Shown: positions 7,087-17,125, counted from the first letter of the stretch. The stretch: DNA of 37,074 nucleotides from Candidatus Pseudoscillospira falkowii (GCA_904374485.1 CAJFFX010000012.1:1-37074), one strand, 5' to 3'. Made by a program: numbers and translations. Notes: generated by a model from the sequence alone, not told the origin.

Positions 7087-9015
7087 ATGGCTGAGGAAAA
7101 GAAGGAGCAGGCTGTCCAGAACACGGGCGACCTGCTGAAAGTGCGCCGCGACAAGCTGAAGGAGCTGCAGGAAAACGGCAGCGATCCCTTCCAGATCACC
7201 CATTATACGGTGAACAACGATTCCGCCAACATCAAAAATAACTTTGACGCTCTGGAGGGACAGGCTGTGTCCATCGCCGGCCGCCTGATGAGCAAGCGCG
7301 GCATGGGCAAGGTGTCTTTCTGCGACCTGCAGGACAAGTCCGGCCGCATCCAGCTCTACGCCCGCAAGGACGAAATGGACGAGGCGGAGTATAACCGCTT
7401 CAAGAAATATGACATCGGCGATATTGTGGGCGTGGAAGGCGAAGTGTTCCGCACCCAGCGCGGCGAAATGTCCGTGCGTGTGCAGAAGGTAACGCTGCTG
7501 AGCAAGTCCCTGCTGCCCCTGCCCGAGAAGTTCCACGGCCTGCAGGACAAGGAACTGCGCTACCGCCAGCGCTATGTGGACCTGATCGTCAATCCCGAGG
7601 TGCGGCGGACTTTTGAGCTGCGCTCAAAGTTTGTGCAGTTTTTGCGCGCATTTTTGGATGCGCGGGGCTATCTCGAAGTGGAGACGCCCGTGCTGAACAC
7701 CATCTCCGGCGGTGCCACGGCGCGCCCCTTTATTACCCATCACAATACGCTGGATATTGATATGTATATGCGGATTGCGACGGAACTGAACCTCAAGCGC
7801 CTCATTGTGGGCGGAATGGATCGTGTGTATGAAATCGGCCGTATTTTCCGCAATGAAGGCATGGATCCCAAGCACAATCCGGAGTTTACCACGGTAGAGC
7901 TTTACCAGGCTTATGCCGATTTCAACGATATGATGGACCTGTTTGAGGAGCTGCTTTCCTCTGCTGCAAAAGAACTTTTGGGTTCTTATGAGCTGCAGTG
8001 GCAGGGAGAAAAGCTCAACCTTGCACCGGGCTGGCCGCGCCTGACGATGCATGAGGCAGTGAAGCAGTATGTCGGCATTGATTTTATGGCCATTGATTCC
8101 GACGAAGCAGCAGTGGCTGCGGCAAAGGCTGTTGGTGTTGAGATCCCGGAAGGCAAGGACCGCACCTGGGGCAATGCACTCTATGAGTGCTTTGACCAAA
8201 AGGTGGAGGAACAGCTGGTGCAGCCGACATTTATCACAATGCATCCGGTGGATGTATCCCCGCTGGCCAAGCGCAGCGCCAAGGATCCCCGGCTTACAGA
8301 GCGGTTTGAGCTGTTTATCTGCCGCAGTGAGATGGGCAACGCTTTCAGTGAATTGAACGATCCCATCGACCAGAGGGAGCGTTTCCGGAAAGAAGTGGAA
8401 ATGCGGGCCCACGGTGACAGCGAAGCGGGCATGATGGATGAGGATTACATCAATGCCCTGATGTACGGCATGCCCCCCACGGGCGGCCTCGGCATCGGCA
8501 TCGACCGCTGCGTCATGATGCTGACGAACAGCGATTCCATCCGCGACGTGATCCTCTTCCCCACGATGAAGCCGCTGGATAAGGCCGACGCGCCCAAGGC
8601 GGAAGCGGCCGCCGCGCCGGCGCGGGAAACTGCGCCCATCGACTTCTCCAAGGTGGAGATCGAGCCCCTGTTCCAGGACTTCGTGGATTTTGAGACCTTC
8701 AGCAAGTCCGATTTCCGGGCCGTGAAGGTCAAGGAGTGCGCCGCCGTGCCCAAGAGCAAGAAGCTGCTGAAATTCGTCCTGGAGGATGGCAGCGGCAAAG
8801 ACCGGGTGATCCTCAGCGGCATCCACGAGTACTACGAGCCCGAGGAGCTGGTGGGCAAGACCTGCATTGCCATCACGAACCTGCCGCCGCGGAAAATGAT
8901 GGGCATCGACTCCGAGGGCATGCTCATCAGCGCGGTCCATCACGAGGAGGGCGAGGAACACCTGCATCTGCTGATGGTGGACGATCATATCCCGGCGGGC
9001 GCGAAGCTGTACTGA
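7087..9015 (+). CDS. lysS: Lysyl-tRNA synthetase with C-terminal tRNA-binding domain
   Basis: Class II LysRS charges tRNA-Lys with lysine. The 642-residue chain is about 140 longer than usual. Residues about 60-170 are the OB-fold anticodon domain. The catalytic core shows motif 2 (RNEGMDPKHNPEFT, about 255-268) and motif 3 (GGLGIGIDRCVMM, about 465-478). After an Ala/Pro-rich linker (about 497-520) comes an extra tRNA_bind (EMAPII/Trbp111-like) domain with DFRAVKVKECAAVPKSKKL, VILSGI, and NLPPRKMMGIDSEGML, which is typical of the MetRS C-terminus. ATG 7087 follows GAAGGAGGAACGTCCC. Base composition falls from about 65% GC to 43-50% GC between about 7740 and 8340, then recovers, while the protein motifs stay intact. 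A hairpin terminator follows at 9043. Confidence 0.93.
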   Translation: MAEEKKEQAVQNTGDLLKVRRDKLKELQENGSDPFQITHYTVNNDSANIKNNFDALEGQAVSIAGRLMSKRGMGKVSFCDLQDKSGRIQLYARKDEMDEAEYNRFKKYDIGDIVGVEGEVFRTQRGEMSVRVQKVTLLSKSLLPLPEKFHGLQDKELRYRQRYVDLIVNPEVRRTFELRSKFVQFLRAFLDARGYLEVETPVLNTISGGATARPFITHHNTLDIDMYMRIATELNLKRLIVGGMDRVYEIGRIFRNEGMDPKHNPEFTTVELYQAYADFNDMMDLFEELLSSAAKELLGSYELQWQGEKLNLAPGWPRLTMHEAVKQYVGIDFMAIDSDEAAVAAAKAVGVEIPEGKDRTWGNALYECFDQKVEEQLVQPTFITMHPVDVSPLAKRSAKDPRLTERFELFICRSEMGNAFSELNDPIDQRERFRKEVEMRAHGDSEAGMMDEDYINALMYGMPPTGGLGIGIDRCVMMLTNSDSIRDVILFPTMKPLDKADAPKAEAAAAPARETAPIDFSKVEIEPLFQDFVDFETFSKSDFRAVKVKECAAVPKSKKLLKFVLEDGSGKDRVILSGIHEYYEPEELVGKTCIAITNLPPRKMMGIDSEGMLISAVHHEEGEEHLHLLMVDDHIPAGAKLY

Positions 9016-9042
9016 GACAAAACCGAACCCTGCTGTAAAGTA

Positions 9043-9083
9043 AAATGGGCGGTCTCCGCGCGGGAGATCGCCCATTTGTTTCT
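9043..9083 (+). terminator. Intrinsic terminator after lysS
   Basis: AAATGGGCGGTCTCC pairs with GGGAGATCGCCCATTT across a 4-base loop, with one wobble or mismatch, followed by TTTGTTT. Confidence 0.85.
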
Positions 9084-9105
9084 GCCGCGGCGGGGAAAGG
9101 GTCAC

Positions 9106-9134
9106 TTGAACAATGGCGCGGTTTATGATATATT
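9106..9134 (+). promoter_or_regulatory. Promoter for the SpoU-dprA-topA-trmFO-plsX operon
   Basis: TTGAAC (9106-9111) and TATATT (9129-9134) have exactly 17 bases between them and lie in an AT-rich patch. The leader is about 80 bases, with a GC-rich palindromic part (CGCGCGGC region, about 9158-9180). Confidence 0.75.
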
Positions 9135-9219
9135 GAATTTTAATTATATCCATCCGTCCGCGCGGCAGGGCCGCGCGGGCAGCTTTGCGTCTGCACGCGG
9201 GCGGGGAGGCGAAGGAAAC

Positions 9220-9975
9220 ATGCAGGAAAAGATCACCAGCCGGAGCAATGCGCTCCTGACCCATATCCGTAGGCTGTCGTCCTCCGGGGCCTACCGCCGC
9301 AAAAGCGGCGAATTCGTCTGCGACGGGTTCAAGCTCCTGGAAGAGGCGCTGCAGTGGAACGTCCCCCTTTCGGCGGTGGTGGCCGCCGAGGGCGTGGAAC
9401 TGCCGCCCCTGCCGCCGGTGCGCACTGCGGTCGTGCCGGCGGATGTGATGCGCTCCATTGCGCCGTCGGAAACGCCCCAGGGCGTGCTGCTGGTGTGCAG
9501 GATGGAAGCGCCGCCCCTGCCGGAGACCCTTCCCGGGGGGCGCTATGTGGTGCTCGACGGCGTGCAGGACCCCGGAAACGTGGGCACGATCCTGCGCACG
9601 GCGGACGCCTTTGAATGCGACGGTATGTTCCTGGTGAACGGCTGCGCCGACCTCTATAATCCCAAAACTGTCCGGGCCACCATGGGGGCGCTGTTCCGCC
9701 GCCCGGTGTGGCGCTGCGAAGCGGAGGAGCTGCATGCCCTGCTGCGCGCCGCGGATCTTCCGCTGTATGGCGCGGCGCTGCGGGCGGACACCGTGGACGC
9801 CCGGGCGGTCGATTACCGCCGCGCCGCCGTAGCTATCGGCAGCGAGGGGCGGGGCCTCAGCGAAGAACTGCTGGCCCTGTGCGACAAAACGGTGCGCATT
9901 CCCATGAGCGCGCGCTGCGAATCGTTGAACGCGGCGGCGGCGGCGACCGTGCTGCTGTGGGAAATGTATCGCTGA
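9220..9975 (+). CDS. TrmH/SpoU-family RNA 2'-O-methyltransferase
   Basis: A SAM-dependent SPOUT enzyme predicted to methylate ribose 2'-OH on rRNA or tRNA. The 251 residues contain an N-terminal SpoU substrate-binding domain (SRSNALLTHIRRLSSSGAYR, then FVCDGFKLLEEAL) and the trefoil-knot catalytic motifs. Motif 1 is LDGVQDPGNVGTILRTADAF, motif 2 is AIGSEGRGLSEELL, and motif 3 is IPMSARCESLNAAAAATVLL. The Arg of NVGTILRTADAF and the Ser-Leu-Asn of motif 3 are present. ATG 9220 fits the family N-terminus; the frame is open further upstream without a good ribosome site. It may correspond to the 23S rRNA methyltransferase YsgA/RlmB subgroup, but the target cannot be told from sequence. Confidence 0.88.
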   Translation: MQEKITSRSNALLTHIRRLSSSGAYRRKSGEFVCDGFKLLEEALQWNVPLSAVVAAEGVELPPLPPVRTAVVPADVMRSIAPSETPQGVLLVCRMEAPPLPETLPGGRYVVLDGVQDPGNVGTILRTADAFECDGMFLVNGCADLYNPKTVRATMGALFRRPVWRCEAEELHALLRAADLPLYGAALRADTVDARAVDYRRAAVAIGSEGRGLSEELLALCDKTVRIPMSARCESLNAAAAATVLLWEMYR

Positions 9976-9988
9976 GGAGGTGGCGGAG

Positions 9989-11227
9989 ATGGCGGAACTG
10001 AAGTACTGGCTGTGGCTGCGCACGCTGCGGGGCCTGTCCAACAGCGCGTGCCTGGATCTCCTGGCCCATTTCGGCGACGCGGAGCATATTTACTATGCCG
10101 ATGCAGAAGAATATGCCCATGTGGAACAGCTGACGAAAAAACAGCGGTCGCTGCTGGAAAATAAGGATACCGCCGCGGCCGAGGCGATCCTGGAGCAGTG
10201 CGCCGCCCTGGGCATCTCCATCCTCACCATCGGCGACGCCGCCTATCCCGACCGGCTGCGGGCCATCCCCGACGCGCCCTGTGTGCTGTACTGGAAAGGC
10301 GCCTGGCCGGATTTCGACAGCGAGGCCGCCGTGGCGGTGATCGGCACCCGAAAGGCCACACCCTACGGCATCCGCATGGGCGAGCGCCTGGGCTACACCC
10401 TATCCAAGGGCGGGGCCTATGTGGTCTCCGGCCTGGCCGCCGGCGGTGACGCGGCGGGCCACCGGGGCGCGCTGCTGGCGGGAAAGCGCACCGCCGCCGT
10501 GCTGGGCGGCGGCATCGACGTTGTCTATCCCCGGGAAAATGCCGCGCTGTATGACGATATCGCCGCCAGCGGCGTGCTGATCTCCGAATATCCGCCGGGC
10601 ACGGAGCCGAAAGGCCACCATTTCCTGGAGCGCAACCGCATCATCAGCGGCCTGAGCGCGGCGGTGGTGGTCGTGGAGGCGGCGCTGCGCAGCGGCACGC
10701 TGAACACGGTGCATCACGCCCTGGAGCAGAGCCGCGATGTGTACGCGGTGCCCGGCCCCGTGGACGCGCCCTGCAGTCAGGGCTGTAACCGGCTGATCCA
10801 GGAGGGCGCGGGCCTCGTCTCCGACGGCTGGGACATCCTGCGGGATCTGCAGCCGCGTTTTCCCCAGCGGATCGAGCGGTATCTCTTTGACCTGCCGCCG
10901 TCCATCGGCCGCGGCGCGGCGGAAAAAGGAACTGCGGCGCAGCAGGAAGCGCCGGCAGAGGACGCCGTGCCGGCGGAGAATGAAATTGACAAGACGGAAG
11001 AAAAGGCATATATTGAAATCGAAAATTCCAGGGACCGCTTTACCGACGACCAGATCCAGCTGCTGCTGACGCTGTCGGAACACCCCATGACGGTGGACGA
11101 TCTGGCGGAAACGGCCCAGATCCCGGTGCGCCGCGTGCTGTCGGCGCTGACGGATCTGGAGATCGACGCGCTGGTGCGGCAGGTGAGCGGAAATCGGTAC
11201 ATTCTGAACGCCCTGATCAAAGAATAA
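9989..11227 (+). CDS. dprA: DNA processing protein DprA
   Basis: DprA (DprA/Smf) binds incoming single-stranded DNA and loads RecA in natural transformation; it is conserved even in species not known to be competent. The 412 residues contain an N-terminal helical SAM-like region (1-70), the Rossmann-like core ([10 protein letters not shown] about 112-121, [68 protein letters not shown]) and a C-terminal winged helix (about 350-410). The usual S/TGLARGID..AH motif is altered here to [15 protein letters not shown] 9989 lies 8 bases after GAGGAGG, 13 bases after the methyltransferase stop. Gene order dprA-topA-trmFO is classic for Bacillota. Confidence 0.92.
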   Translation: MAELKYWLWLRTLRGLSNSACLDLLAHFGDAEHIYYADAEEYAHVEQLTKKQRSLLENKDTAAAEAILEQCAALGISILTIGDAAYPDRLRAIPDAPCVLYWKGAWPDFDSEAAVAVIGTRKATPYGIRMGERLGYTLSKGGAYVVSGLAAGGDAAGHRGALLAGKRTAAVLGGGIDVVYPRENAALYDDIAASGVLISEYPPGTEPKGHHFLERNRIISGLSAAVVVVEAALRSGTLNTVHHALEQSRDVYAVPGPVDAPCSQGCNRLIQEGAGLVSDGWDILRDLQPRFPQRIERYLFDLPPSIGRGAAEKGTAAQQEAPAEDAVPAENEIDKTEEKAYIEIENSRDRFTDDQIQLLLTLSEHPMTVDDLAETAQIPVRRVLSALTDLEIDALVRQVSGNRYILNALIKE

Positions 11228-11242
11228 ACTTTGGAGGTAGCT

Positions 11243-13627
11243 ATGGCAAAGAAAAGCCTGGTGATCGTGGAGTCTCCGGCAAAGGCGAAGACCATTGGCA
11301 AATATCTCGGCAGCAATTATGAGGTGAAGGCCTGCATGGGCCATCTGCGCGACCTGCCCAAAAGCAAGCTCGGCGTGGATCTGGAGCACGATTTTGAACC
11401 GGATTACAAACCCATCAAGGGAAAAGAGGACATCATCGGCGATTTGAAAAAATCGGCCAAGAAGAGCGAATACGTCTATCTCGCCACCGACCCGGACCGC
11501 GAGGGCGAGGCTATTTCCTGGCATCTGAAGGAGCTGCTGGACCTGCCCGACGACAAGACGCGGCGGGTGACCTTCAACGAGATCACGAAAAAGGTGGTCA
11601 GCGAAAGCATCGAAAAACCCCGGGAGATCGACCAGAACCTGGTGGACGCCCAGCAGGCGCGGCGCATTCTGGACCGCATCGTGGGCTACCAGCTCTCGCC
11701 CCTGCTGTGGAAGAAGATCCGCAGGGGGCTGTCCGCCGGCCGCGTGCAGTCGGTGGCCATGCGCATGGTGGCCGAGCGGGAGGATGAGATCCGCGCTTTC
11801 CAGCCCGAGGAATACTGGACGCTGGACGTCCATCTGACCAACGAGGACCGCACCGGCGGCTTCACCGCCCGCTATTACGGCCAGGACGGAAAAAAGAAGG
11901 AGCTGAAGAGCGAAGGGAAAGTGGACGCGGTGCTCGCCGCTGTGGCGGGCAGACCCTTTGCAGTGCAGAAGGTCAAGCGCGCCGACAAGCAGCGTTCGCC
12001 CTCGCCCCCCTTCACCACGTCCACCATGCAGCAGGAGGCCTCCCGCAAGCTGAACATGACGCCCCGGCGCACCATGGCCATCGCCCAGCAGCTCTATGAG
12101 GGCATCGATATCGAGGGCGTGGGCACCGTGGGCCTCATCACCTATATGAGAACGGACTCCCTGCGCATTTCCGACGAGGCCCTGGCCGCCACCAAGACAT
12201 TTATTCACGAGCGCTACGGCGCGGAGTATTATCCCGCCCAGACCCGCCATTTCAAAACGAAGGCCGGTGCCCAGGACGCCCACGAGGCCATCCGCCCCAG
12301 CGACATCACCCTGACGCCCGAGCGCATCCGCGCCGACCTGACGCCGGAGCAGTACCGCTTGTACCGCCTGATCTGGAGCCGCTTCCTGGCATGCCAGATG
12401 GCCAACGCCGTCTACGACAGCGTCAGCGTCGAGGTGGACGCGGCGAACCACCAGTTCCGCGCCAACTACAGCGCCCTGAAATTCGCCGGCTACACCGCCG
12501 TGTATGAAGAGGGGCGGGACGAGGAAAAGGAAGAGAAAAGCTCTCCGCTGCCTTCCCTGCAAGAAGGGCAGCATCTCCTCCAGGACGGCGTGGACAAGGA
12601 CCAGCATTTCACCCAGCCTCCTTCCCGCTATACCGACGCGACCCTGATCCGCGCCATGGAGGAGCAGGGCGTGGGCCGTCCCTCCACCTACGCGCCCACG
12701 GTGTCCACCATCCTGGACCGGGAATATGTGGTGAAGGACGGGAAATACCTGCGCATCACGCCCCTGGGCGAGGTGGTCACCGCGCTGATGAAGGAGAAGT
12801 TCCCCAAGATCGTGGACACGGGCTTCACCGCCGACATGGAGGAAAATCTCGACAGCGTGGAGGACGGCAAGAAGAACTGGAAGAGCCTGCTGCACGATTT
12901 TTACGGCCCCTTTGAAGCCTCGCTCCAGCAGGCGGAAAAGGACCTGGAGGGCACGCGCATCAAAGTGCCCGACGAGGTGTCCGAAGAGGTCTGTCCCCAG
13001 TGCGGACGCAACCTGGTGATCAAATCCGGCCGCTTCGGCCGCTTCCTGGCCTGCCCGGGCTATCCCGAGTGCAGCTTTACCATGCCCCTGGTGGTGGAGA
13101 TGCCGGGCCGCTGCCCCAAGTGCGGCGGCCGGCTGCTCAAGCGCACCGGCACCAGCAAAAAAACGAACAAGCAGTATACCTATTACTGCTGCGAGCATGT
13201 CAACAGCCGCGTCGAGGGCCCCAAGTGCGATTTCATGACCTGGGACGTGCCCACGAAGGACGACTGCCCCGTCTGCGGCCAGACCATGTTCAAAAAGCCC
13301 GGCAAGGGCTTCAAAAAGCCCTTCTGCATCAATGAGCAGTGCGCCAATTTCGTGCCCGAAGACCAGCGCGGCTACCGGAAGAAGACCGCCGCCGCGGCCA
13401 AGGACGGCGCGGAGGAGACCGCCGGGGAGACTCCGGCCGAAAAGCCCGCCGCCGGGAAAACGACGGCCAAGAAGACGGCGGCGAAGAAAACGGCCGCCAA
13501 GAAGCCGGCGGCCAAAACCGCGGCGAAAAAGCCGGCGGCGAAAAAGACCGCGGCGAAGACTGCGGCCAAGAAGCCCGCGGCCAGGAAAACGGCCGTCAAG
13601 GCGGCCGCTGCAGACGAGAAAGAATAA
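11243..13627 (+). CDS. topA: DNA topoisomerase I with lysine-rich tail
   Basis: Type IA topoisomerase that relaxes negative supercoils. The 794 residues begin [22 protein letters not shown], the Toprim start, and have the acidic [13 protein letters not shown] motif. The catalytic tyrosine is in [12 protein letters not shown] (Tyr at about 301). Three C-terminal Cys4 zinc ribbons follow: CPQCGRN...CPGYPEC, CPKCGGR...C, and CPVCGQT...CINEQC. From about residue 715 the chain becomes a repetitive Lys/Ala/Pro tail (units such as [11 protein letters not shown]), resembling histone H1-type DNA-binding tails seen in some bacterial TopA proteins. ATG 11243 follows GGAGG; the upstream TTG at 11231 overlaps the ribosome site. 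Confidence 0.95.
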   Translation: MAKKSLVIVESPAKAKTIGKYLGSNYEVKACMGHLRDLPKSKLGVDLEHDFEPDYKPIKGKEDIIGDLKKSAKKSEYVYLATDPDREGEAISWHLKELLDLPDDKTRRVTFNEITKKVVSESIEKPREIDQNLVDAQQARRILDRIVGYQLSPLLWKKIRRGLSAGRVQSVAMRMVAEREDEIRAFQPEEYWTLDVHLTNEDRTGGFTARYYGQDGKKKELKSEGKVDAVLAAVAGRPFAVQKVKRADKQRSPSPPFTTSTMQQEASRKLNMTPRRTMAIAQQLYEGIDIEGVGTVGLITYMRTDSLRISDEALAATKTFIHERYGAEYYPAQTRHFKTKAGAQDAHEAIRPSDITLTPERIRADLTPEQYRLYRLIWSRFLACQMANAVYDSVSVEVDAANHQFRANYSALKFAGYTAVYEEGRDEEKEEKSSPLPSLQEGQHLLQDGVDKDQHFTQPPSRYTDATLIRAMEEQGVGRPSTYAPTVSTILDREYVVKDGKYLRITPLGEVVTALMKEKFPKIVDTGFTADMEENLDSVEDGKKNWKSLLHDFYGPFEASLQQAEKDLEGTRIKVPDEVSEEVCPQCGRNLVIKSGRFGRFLACPGYPECSFTMPLVVEMPGRCPKCGGRLLKRTGTSKKTNKQYTYYCCEHVNSRVEGPKCDFMTWDVPTKDDCPVCGQTMFKKPGKGFKKPFCINEQCANFVPEDQRGYRKKTAAAAKDGAEETAGETPAEKPAAGKTTAKKTAAKKTAAKKPAAKTAAKKPAAKKTAAKTAAKKPAARKTAVKAAAADEKE

Positions 13628-13636
13628 GAGGTCAGC

Positions 13637-14974
13637 GTGGAACAGAAAAACGTGATCGTGATCGGCGCCGGGCTGGCGGGCAGCGAAGCTGCCTGGCAGC
13701 TCGCCCGCCGCGGCATTTTTGTGGAGCTTCACGAGATGAAGCCCGCCAAAAAGACAGACGCGCACACCAGCGAGGATTTTGCCGAACTGGTGTGCTCCAA
13801 TTCTCTGCGCTCGGATCAGTTGGAAAACGCGGTGGGCCTGCTCAAGGAGGAGATGCGCCGCCTGGATTCGCTGATCCTCTCCTGCGCCGACGCCACCCGC
13901 GTGGAGGCCGGCGGCGCCCTGGCGGTGGACCGGAAGGCCTTTTCCGCCCTGGTGACCGAGCGCATCCGCAGCCACCCCCGGATCAAGGTGGTCTCCCGGG
14001 AGGACTGCGCCCTGCCGGAACAGGGCGAGGTGATCGTCGCCACGGGCCCCCTGACGTCGGACGCCCTGGCGGATCATCTTCAGGCGCTGTTCGGCGAAGC
14101 GTCCACCCTTCATTTTTACGACGCGGCGGCGCCCCTGGTGGCCTTTGAAAGCGTAGATATGGACAGCGCGTTCTTTGCCTCGCGCTATAACAAAGGTACG
14201 CCCGACTATATCAACTGTCCCATGACGGCGGAGGAATACAGCGCCTTTGTCACGGAACTGGCGGCGGCCGAAGAGACGGAGGTCCACGGCTTTGAGGACA
14301 AACACGTCTTCGAGGGCTGCATGCCCGTGGAGGTCATGGCCCGCCGGGGCCTGGACACCCTGCGCTACGGGCCGCTGAAGCCCCGGGGGCTGGTGGACCC
14401 CAAAACGGGAAAAGAGCCCTATGCCGTGGTGCAGCTGCGCAAGGACAATGCCCAGGGCAGCATCTACAATCTGGTGGGCTTTCAGACCCATCTGAAATTC
14501 CCCGAGCAGCGCCGGGTCTTTTCCATGATCCCCGCCCTGAAAAGCGCTCAGTTCCTCCGCTACGGGAAAATGCACCGCAACACCTATCTCGATTCCCCCC
14601 GGATGCTGAACCGCTATTACCAGTACCTTCCCGACCCGCGCATCTCCTTTGTGGGACAGATGACCGGCGTGGAGGGCTATGTGGAGTCGGCGGCTTCGGG
14701 CATGCTGGCGGGCATCGAAACGGCGCGGCGGCTGCTGGGCCTGCCGCCCGTCGACTTTCCGGCGGAAACGGCCATCGGCGCGTTGGGGCTGTATGTCAGC
14801 AACCCCTCGGTGACCCAGTTCCAGCCCATGAACATCAATTTCGGCATTATGCCGCCCCTGGGCTACCGCGTCAAGGGCGGAAAGAGAAATAAGAACGCGG
14901 TCATCGCGCAGCGCGCCCTGGAGGCGCTGGAACCCCTGCGCGTTTCCGCCGCGGAAGGAGTGATCTGCGAGTGA
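13637..14974 (+). CDS. trmFO: tRNA (uracil-54) methyltransferase TrmFO
   Basis: Folate- and FAD-dependent enzyme that makes ribothymidine at position 54 of the tRNA T-loop, using methylenetetrahydrofolate and NAD(P)H. The 445 residues start with the FAD-binding [21 protein letters not shown] (about 6-26), followed by ELHEMKP and [20 protein letters not shown], both diagnostic. [20 protein letters not shown] near the C-terminus is also diagnostic. Length is normal. Translation starts at GTG 13637 after AGAGG. The stop overlaps the GTG start of plsX. Confidence 0.95.
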   Translation: MEQKNVIVIGAGLAGSEAAWQLARRGIFVELHEMKPAKKTDAHTSEDFAELVCSNSLRSDQLENAVGLLKEEMRRLDSLILSCADATRVEAGGALAVDRKAFSALVTERIRSHPRIKVVSREDCALPEQGEVIVATGPLTSDALADHLQALFGEASTLHFYDAAAPLVAFESVDMDSAFFASRYNKGTPDYINCPMTAEEYSAFVTELAAAEETEVHGFEDKHVFEGCMPVEVMARRGLDTLRYGPLKPRGLVDPKTGKEPYAVVQLRKDNAQGSIYNLVGFQTHLKFPEQRRVFSMIPALKSAQFLRYGKMHRNTYLDSPRMLNRYYQYLPDPRISFVGQMTGVEGYVESAASGMLAGIETARRLLGLPPVDFPAETAIGALGLYVSNPSVTQFQPMNINFGIMPPLGYRVKGGKRNKNAVIAQRALEALEPLRVSAAEGVICE

Positions 14975-16032
14975 AAATCATCATCGACGCCATGGGCGGC
15001 GACAATGCGCCGCTGGAGATCGTGAAAGGCGCGCTGGAGGCCCGCCGGGATTTCGGCGTGGAGATCGTCCTGACCGGCGATCAGAGCGCCATTGAGGACG
15101 CGCTGCGCGCCTGCGGCGGCGCGCCGGCGGAGGGCATTGCTATCCGCCACTGCACGCAGGTGATCGAAATGTGCGACGATCCGGCCTTTGCCTGCCGCCG
15201 GAAAAAGGACGCGTCCATGACCGTGGGCCTGCAGATGCTCCGCGACGGGGAAGGCGACGCCTTTATTTCCGCCGGCAGCACCGGCGCCCTGCTCAGCGGG
15301 GCGACGCTGCTGGTCAAGCGGGTGCGGGGCATCCGTCGGGCGGCCATGTCGCCTCTGATCCCCACGGCAGCCGGCGAGGCTGTTCTGGTGGACTGCGGCG
15401 CCAACATCGAGTGCACGCCGGAATACCTGCTGCAGTTTGCCTACATAGGCAATTTCTACGCCCGCCACGCGCTGCATCTGGAGCGGCCCCGGGTGGCCCT
15501 CCTGAACATCGGCGCGGAGGAGAGCAAGGGCATGCCCCTGCACAGGGAGGCTTACGCCCTGCTAAAAGAGGCCGGCGATGCGGGGCATATCAATTTCGTC
15601 GGCAATATCGAGGCCAAGGAGGCGCTCAAGGGCGGCTGCGACGTCATCGTGGCCGACGGCTTCTCCGGCAACATCATGCTCAAGACCATCGAGGGCGTGG
15701 GCTCCATGCTGAAGGTCAGCCTGAAGGAAGTCTTCCTGAAAAATCTGCTCACCAAGATCGCGGCCCTGCTGGTCAAGGACGGCGTGAAGAACATCAAGGA
15801 CACCCTGGACCCCAACGAGCGGGGCGCAACGCCCTTCCTCGGTATTTCCAAGCCCGTGCTGAAGGCCCACGGCTCCTCCAACGCCCGGGCCATCCGCAAC
15901 GCCGTCCGCGCCGCTGTGGATTATGTGAACAGCGGCCTGGAGCAGGAGATCACCGACCACATTGACCTCATGCAGACGAAAGGTGCGCGGAAAAGCGCCG
16001 CCGAAGGGGACGAAAAAGGACAAGAGGCCTGA
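14971..16032 (+). CDS. plsX: Phosphate acyltransferase PlsX
   Basis: PlsX converts acyl-ACP and phosphate to acyl-phosphate, the acyl donor for PlsY, at the start of phospholipid synthesis; it is a peripheral membrane enzyme. The 353 residues begin [20 protein letters not shown], the family N-terminus. The conserved [14 protein letters not shown] and [16 protein letters not shown] segments are present. The GTG start overlaps the trmFO stop in GTGA, implying coupling. acpP, encoding the substrate carrier, follows from a separate promoter. Confidence 0.95.
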   Translation: MKIIIDAMGGDNAPLEIVKGALEARRDFGVEIVLTGDQSAIEDALRACGGAPAEGIAIRHCTQVIEMCDDPAFACRRKKDASMTVGLQMLRDGEGDAFISAGSTGALLSGATLLVKRVRGIRRAAMSPLIPTAAGEAVLVDCGANIECTPEYLLQFAYIGNFYARHALHLERPRVALLNIGAEESKGMPLHREAYALLKEAGDAGHINFVGNIEAKEALKGGCDVIVADGFSGNIMLKTIEGVGSMLKVSLKEVFLKNLLTKIAALLVKDGVKNIKDTLDPNERGATPFLGISKPVLKAHGSSNARAIRNAVRAAVDYVNSGLEQEITDHIDLMQTKGARKSAAEGDEKGQEA

Positions 16033-16040
16033 AATGTCTA

Positions 16041-16069
16041 TTGACACCGTGGAGAGAATGCTCTATTAT
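16041..16069 (+). promoter_or_regulatory. Promoter for acpP-rnc
   Basis: TTGACA (16041-16046) and TATTAT (16064-16069) are spaced by 17 bases, starting 9 bases after the plsX stop. The roughly 65-base leader contains a hairpin in which GCCGCGG pairs with CCGCGGC (about 16083-16117), just before the GGGAGGA ribosome site. Confidence 0.85.
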
Positions 16070-16082
16070 CATGGTGCGAGTC

Positions 16083-16117
16083 TTGCCGCGGCAGGAAAAT
16101 TTTTCCGCGGCGGGCAA
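16083..16117 (+). other. Leader hairpin before acpP
   Basis: TTGCCGCGG at the left pairs with CCGCGGCGGGCAA at the right across an A/T-rich loop, followed by AAAA and then the ribosome site. No T-run follows, so it is not a plain terminator. It could modulate acpP mRNA stability or translation. Confidence 0.5.
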
Positions 16118-16140
16118 AAACCGTAAGGGAGGATTTTTCT

Positions 16141-16389
16141 GTGACTGCAGATGAAATTTTTGAAAAAGTCCAGGATATCGTTGCCGAGCAGTTTTCCGTG
16201 GATCGGGACGAAGTGACCATGGACACCCTGCTGGAGGAGGACCTGAGCGCCGACTCCGTGGACCTGGTGGACCTGGCGGTGACGTTGGAGCAGGAATTCA
16301 ATTTGGATGAGACCGACGAGAGCGTCCTGGGCACCATCAAGACCGTGGGCGACGTGGTCGGGTATATCGAAAAGCAGCTGGCCGAATAA
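16141..16389 (+). CDS. acpP: Acyl carrier protein
   Basis: The 82-residue acidic protein carries growing fatty acyl chains. The phosphopantetheine attachment site is Ser39 in the motif ADSVDLVDLAV (DSV in place of the more common DSL). Length, acidity and C-terminal helix (TIKTVGDVVGYIEKQL) fit AcpP. It starts with GTG 16141, 7 bases after GGGAGGA. Its place between plsX and rnc is standard. It is the likely acyl donor for PlsX and for fatty acid synthase enzymes elsewhere in the genome. Confidence 0.93.
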   Translation: MTADEIFEKVQDIVAEQFSVDRDEVTMDTLLEEDLSADSVDLVDLAVTLEQEFNLDETDESVLGTIKTVGDVVGYIEKQLAE

Positions 16390-16427
16390 GCGCGGCGGAC
16401 CGGCGGAGAGGAAGCGAGGGAGACCCC

Positions 16428-17117
16428 ATGGAGGAATTGGAACAGAAATTAGGATATCAGTTTCGCGACCGGGCTTTGCTCTCCGAGGCCCTCAACCACA
16501 GCTCTTATGCCAATGAGCACCGCGCCCTGGGCGAACAGAGCAACGAGCGCCTGGAGTTTCTGGGCGACAGCGTGCTGGGCTTTGTCACGGCAGAGTTCTT
16601 GTTCGAGCTGCACCGCGACCTGCCCGAGGGCGACCTGACCCGCCAGCGCGCCGCATTGGTGTGCGAGCAGAGCTTGTACGAAGTGGCGAAAATGCTGGAT
16701 CTGGGCAAGTATCTGAAGCTGGGCAAGGGCGAGGACGCCGGCGGCGGCCGCACCCGCCCCTCCATTCTGGCCGACGCCACGGAAGCCGTGTTCGCCGCGG
16801 TGTATCTCGACGGCGGCATCGAGGCGGCCTCCGCCCTGATCCACCGCGTTTTGCTGGACAAAGAGGGCGAGCACGCCGAGGAACTGATGCAGGACTATAA
16901 AACGGCGCTGCAGGAGTTGGTTCAGCGCAAGAGCGGCCAGGCCCTCAGCTACCGCATGGTGGGCGAAAGCGGCCCGGACCACAACAAGACCTTCACCGCC
17001 GAGGTATGGCTCAACGGCGAGGGCGTGGGCACCGGCAGCGGGCACAGCAAGAAGGAGGCCGAGCAGGCCGCGGCCCGCGCCGCCATCCGCCGGCTGAAGA
17101 GCGGCGCAAACAGATAA
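16428..17117 (+). CDS. rnc: Ribonuclease III
   Basis: Double-stranded RNA endonuclease that processes rRNA precursors and mRNAs. The 229 residues contain the signature NERLEFLGDSVLG (39-51), with metal-ligand residues in it, and the second acidic site DATEAVFAAVYLDGG (Asp116, Glu119). A C-terminal dsRBD (about 158-226) has GPDHNKTFTAEVW and GSGHSKKEAEQAAARAA. ATG 16428 follows GAGGGAG. No smc or ftsY follows, unlike many Bacillota; a terminator closes the unit. Confidence 0.96.
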   Translation: MEELEQKLGYQFRDRALLSEALNHSSYANEHRALGEQSNERLEFLGDSVLGFVTAEFLFELHRDLPEGDLTRQRAALVCEQSLYEVAKMLDLGKYLKLGKGEDAGGGRTRPSILADATEAVFAAVYLDGGIEAASALIHRVLLDKEGEHAEELMQDYKTALQELVQRKSGQALSYRMVGESGPDHNKTFTAEVWLNGEGVGTGSGHSKKEAEQAAARAAIRRLKSGANR

Positions 17118-17125
17118 CGCGAAGG

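Noticed and set aside
13439-13625. Repetitive DNA at the topA end as a CRISPR or satellite
   Set aside because: The repeat is codon-phased Lys/Ala/Pro coding sequence inside an intact frame.
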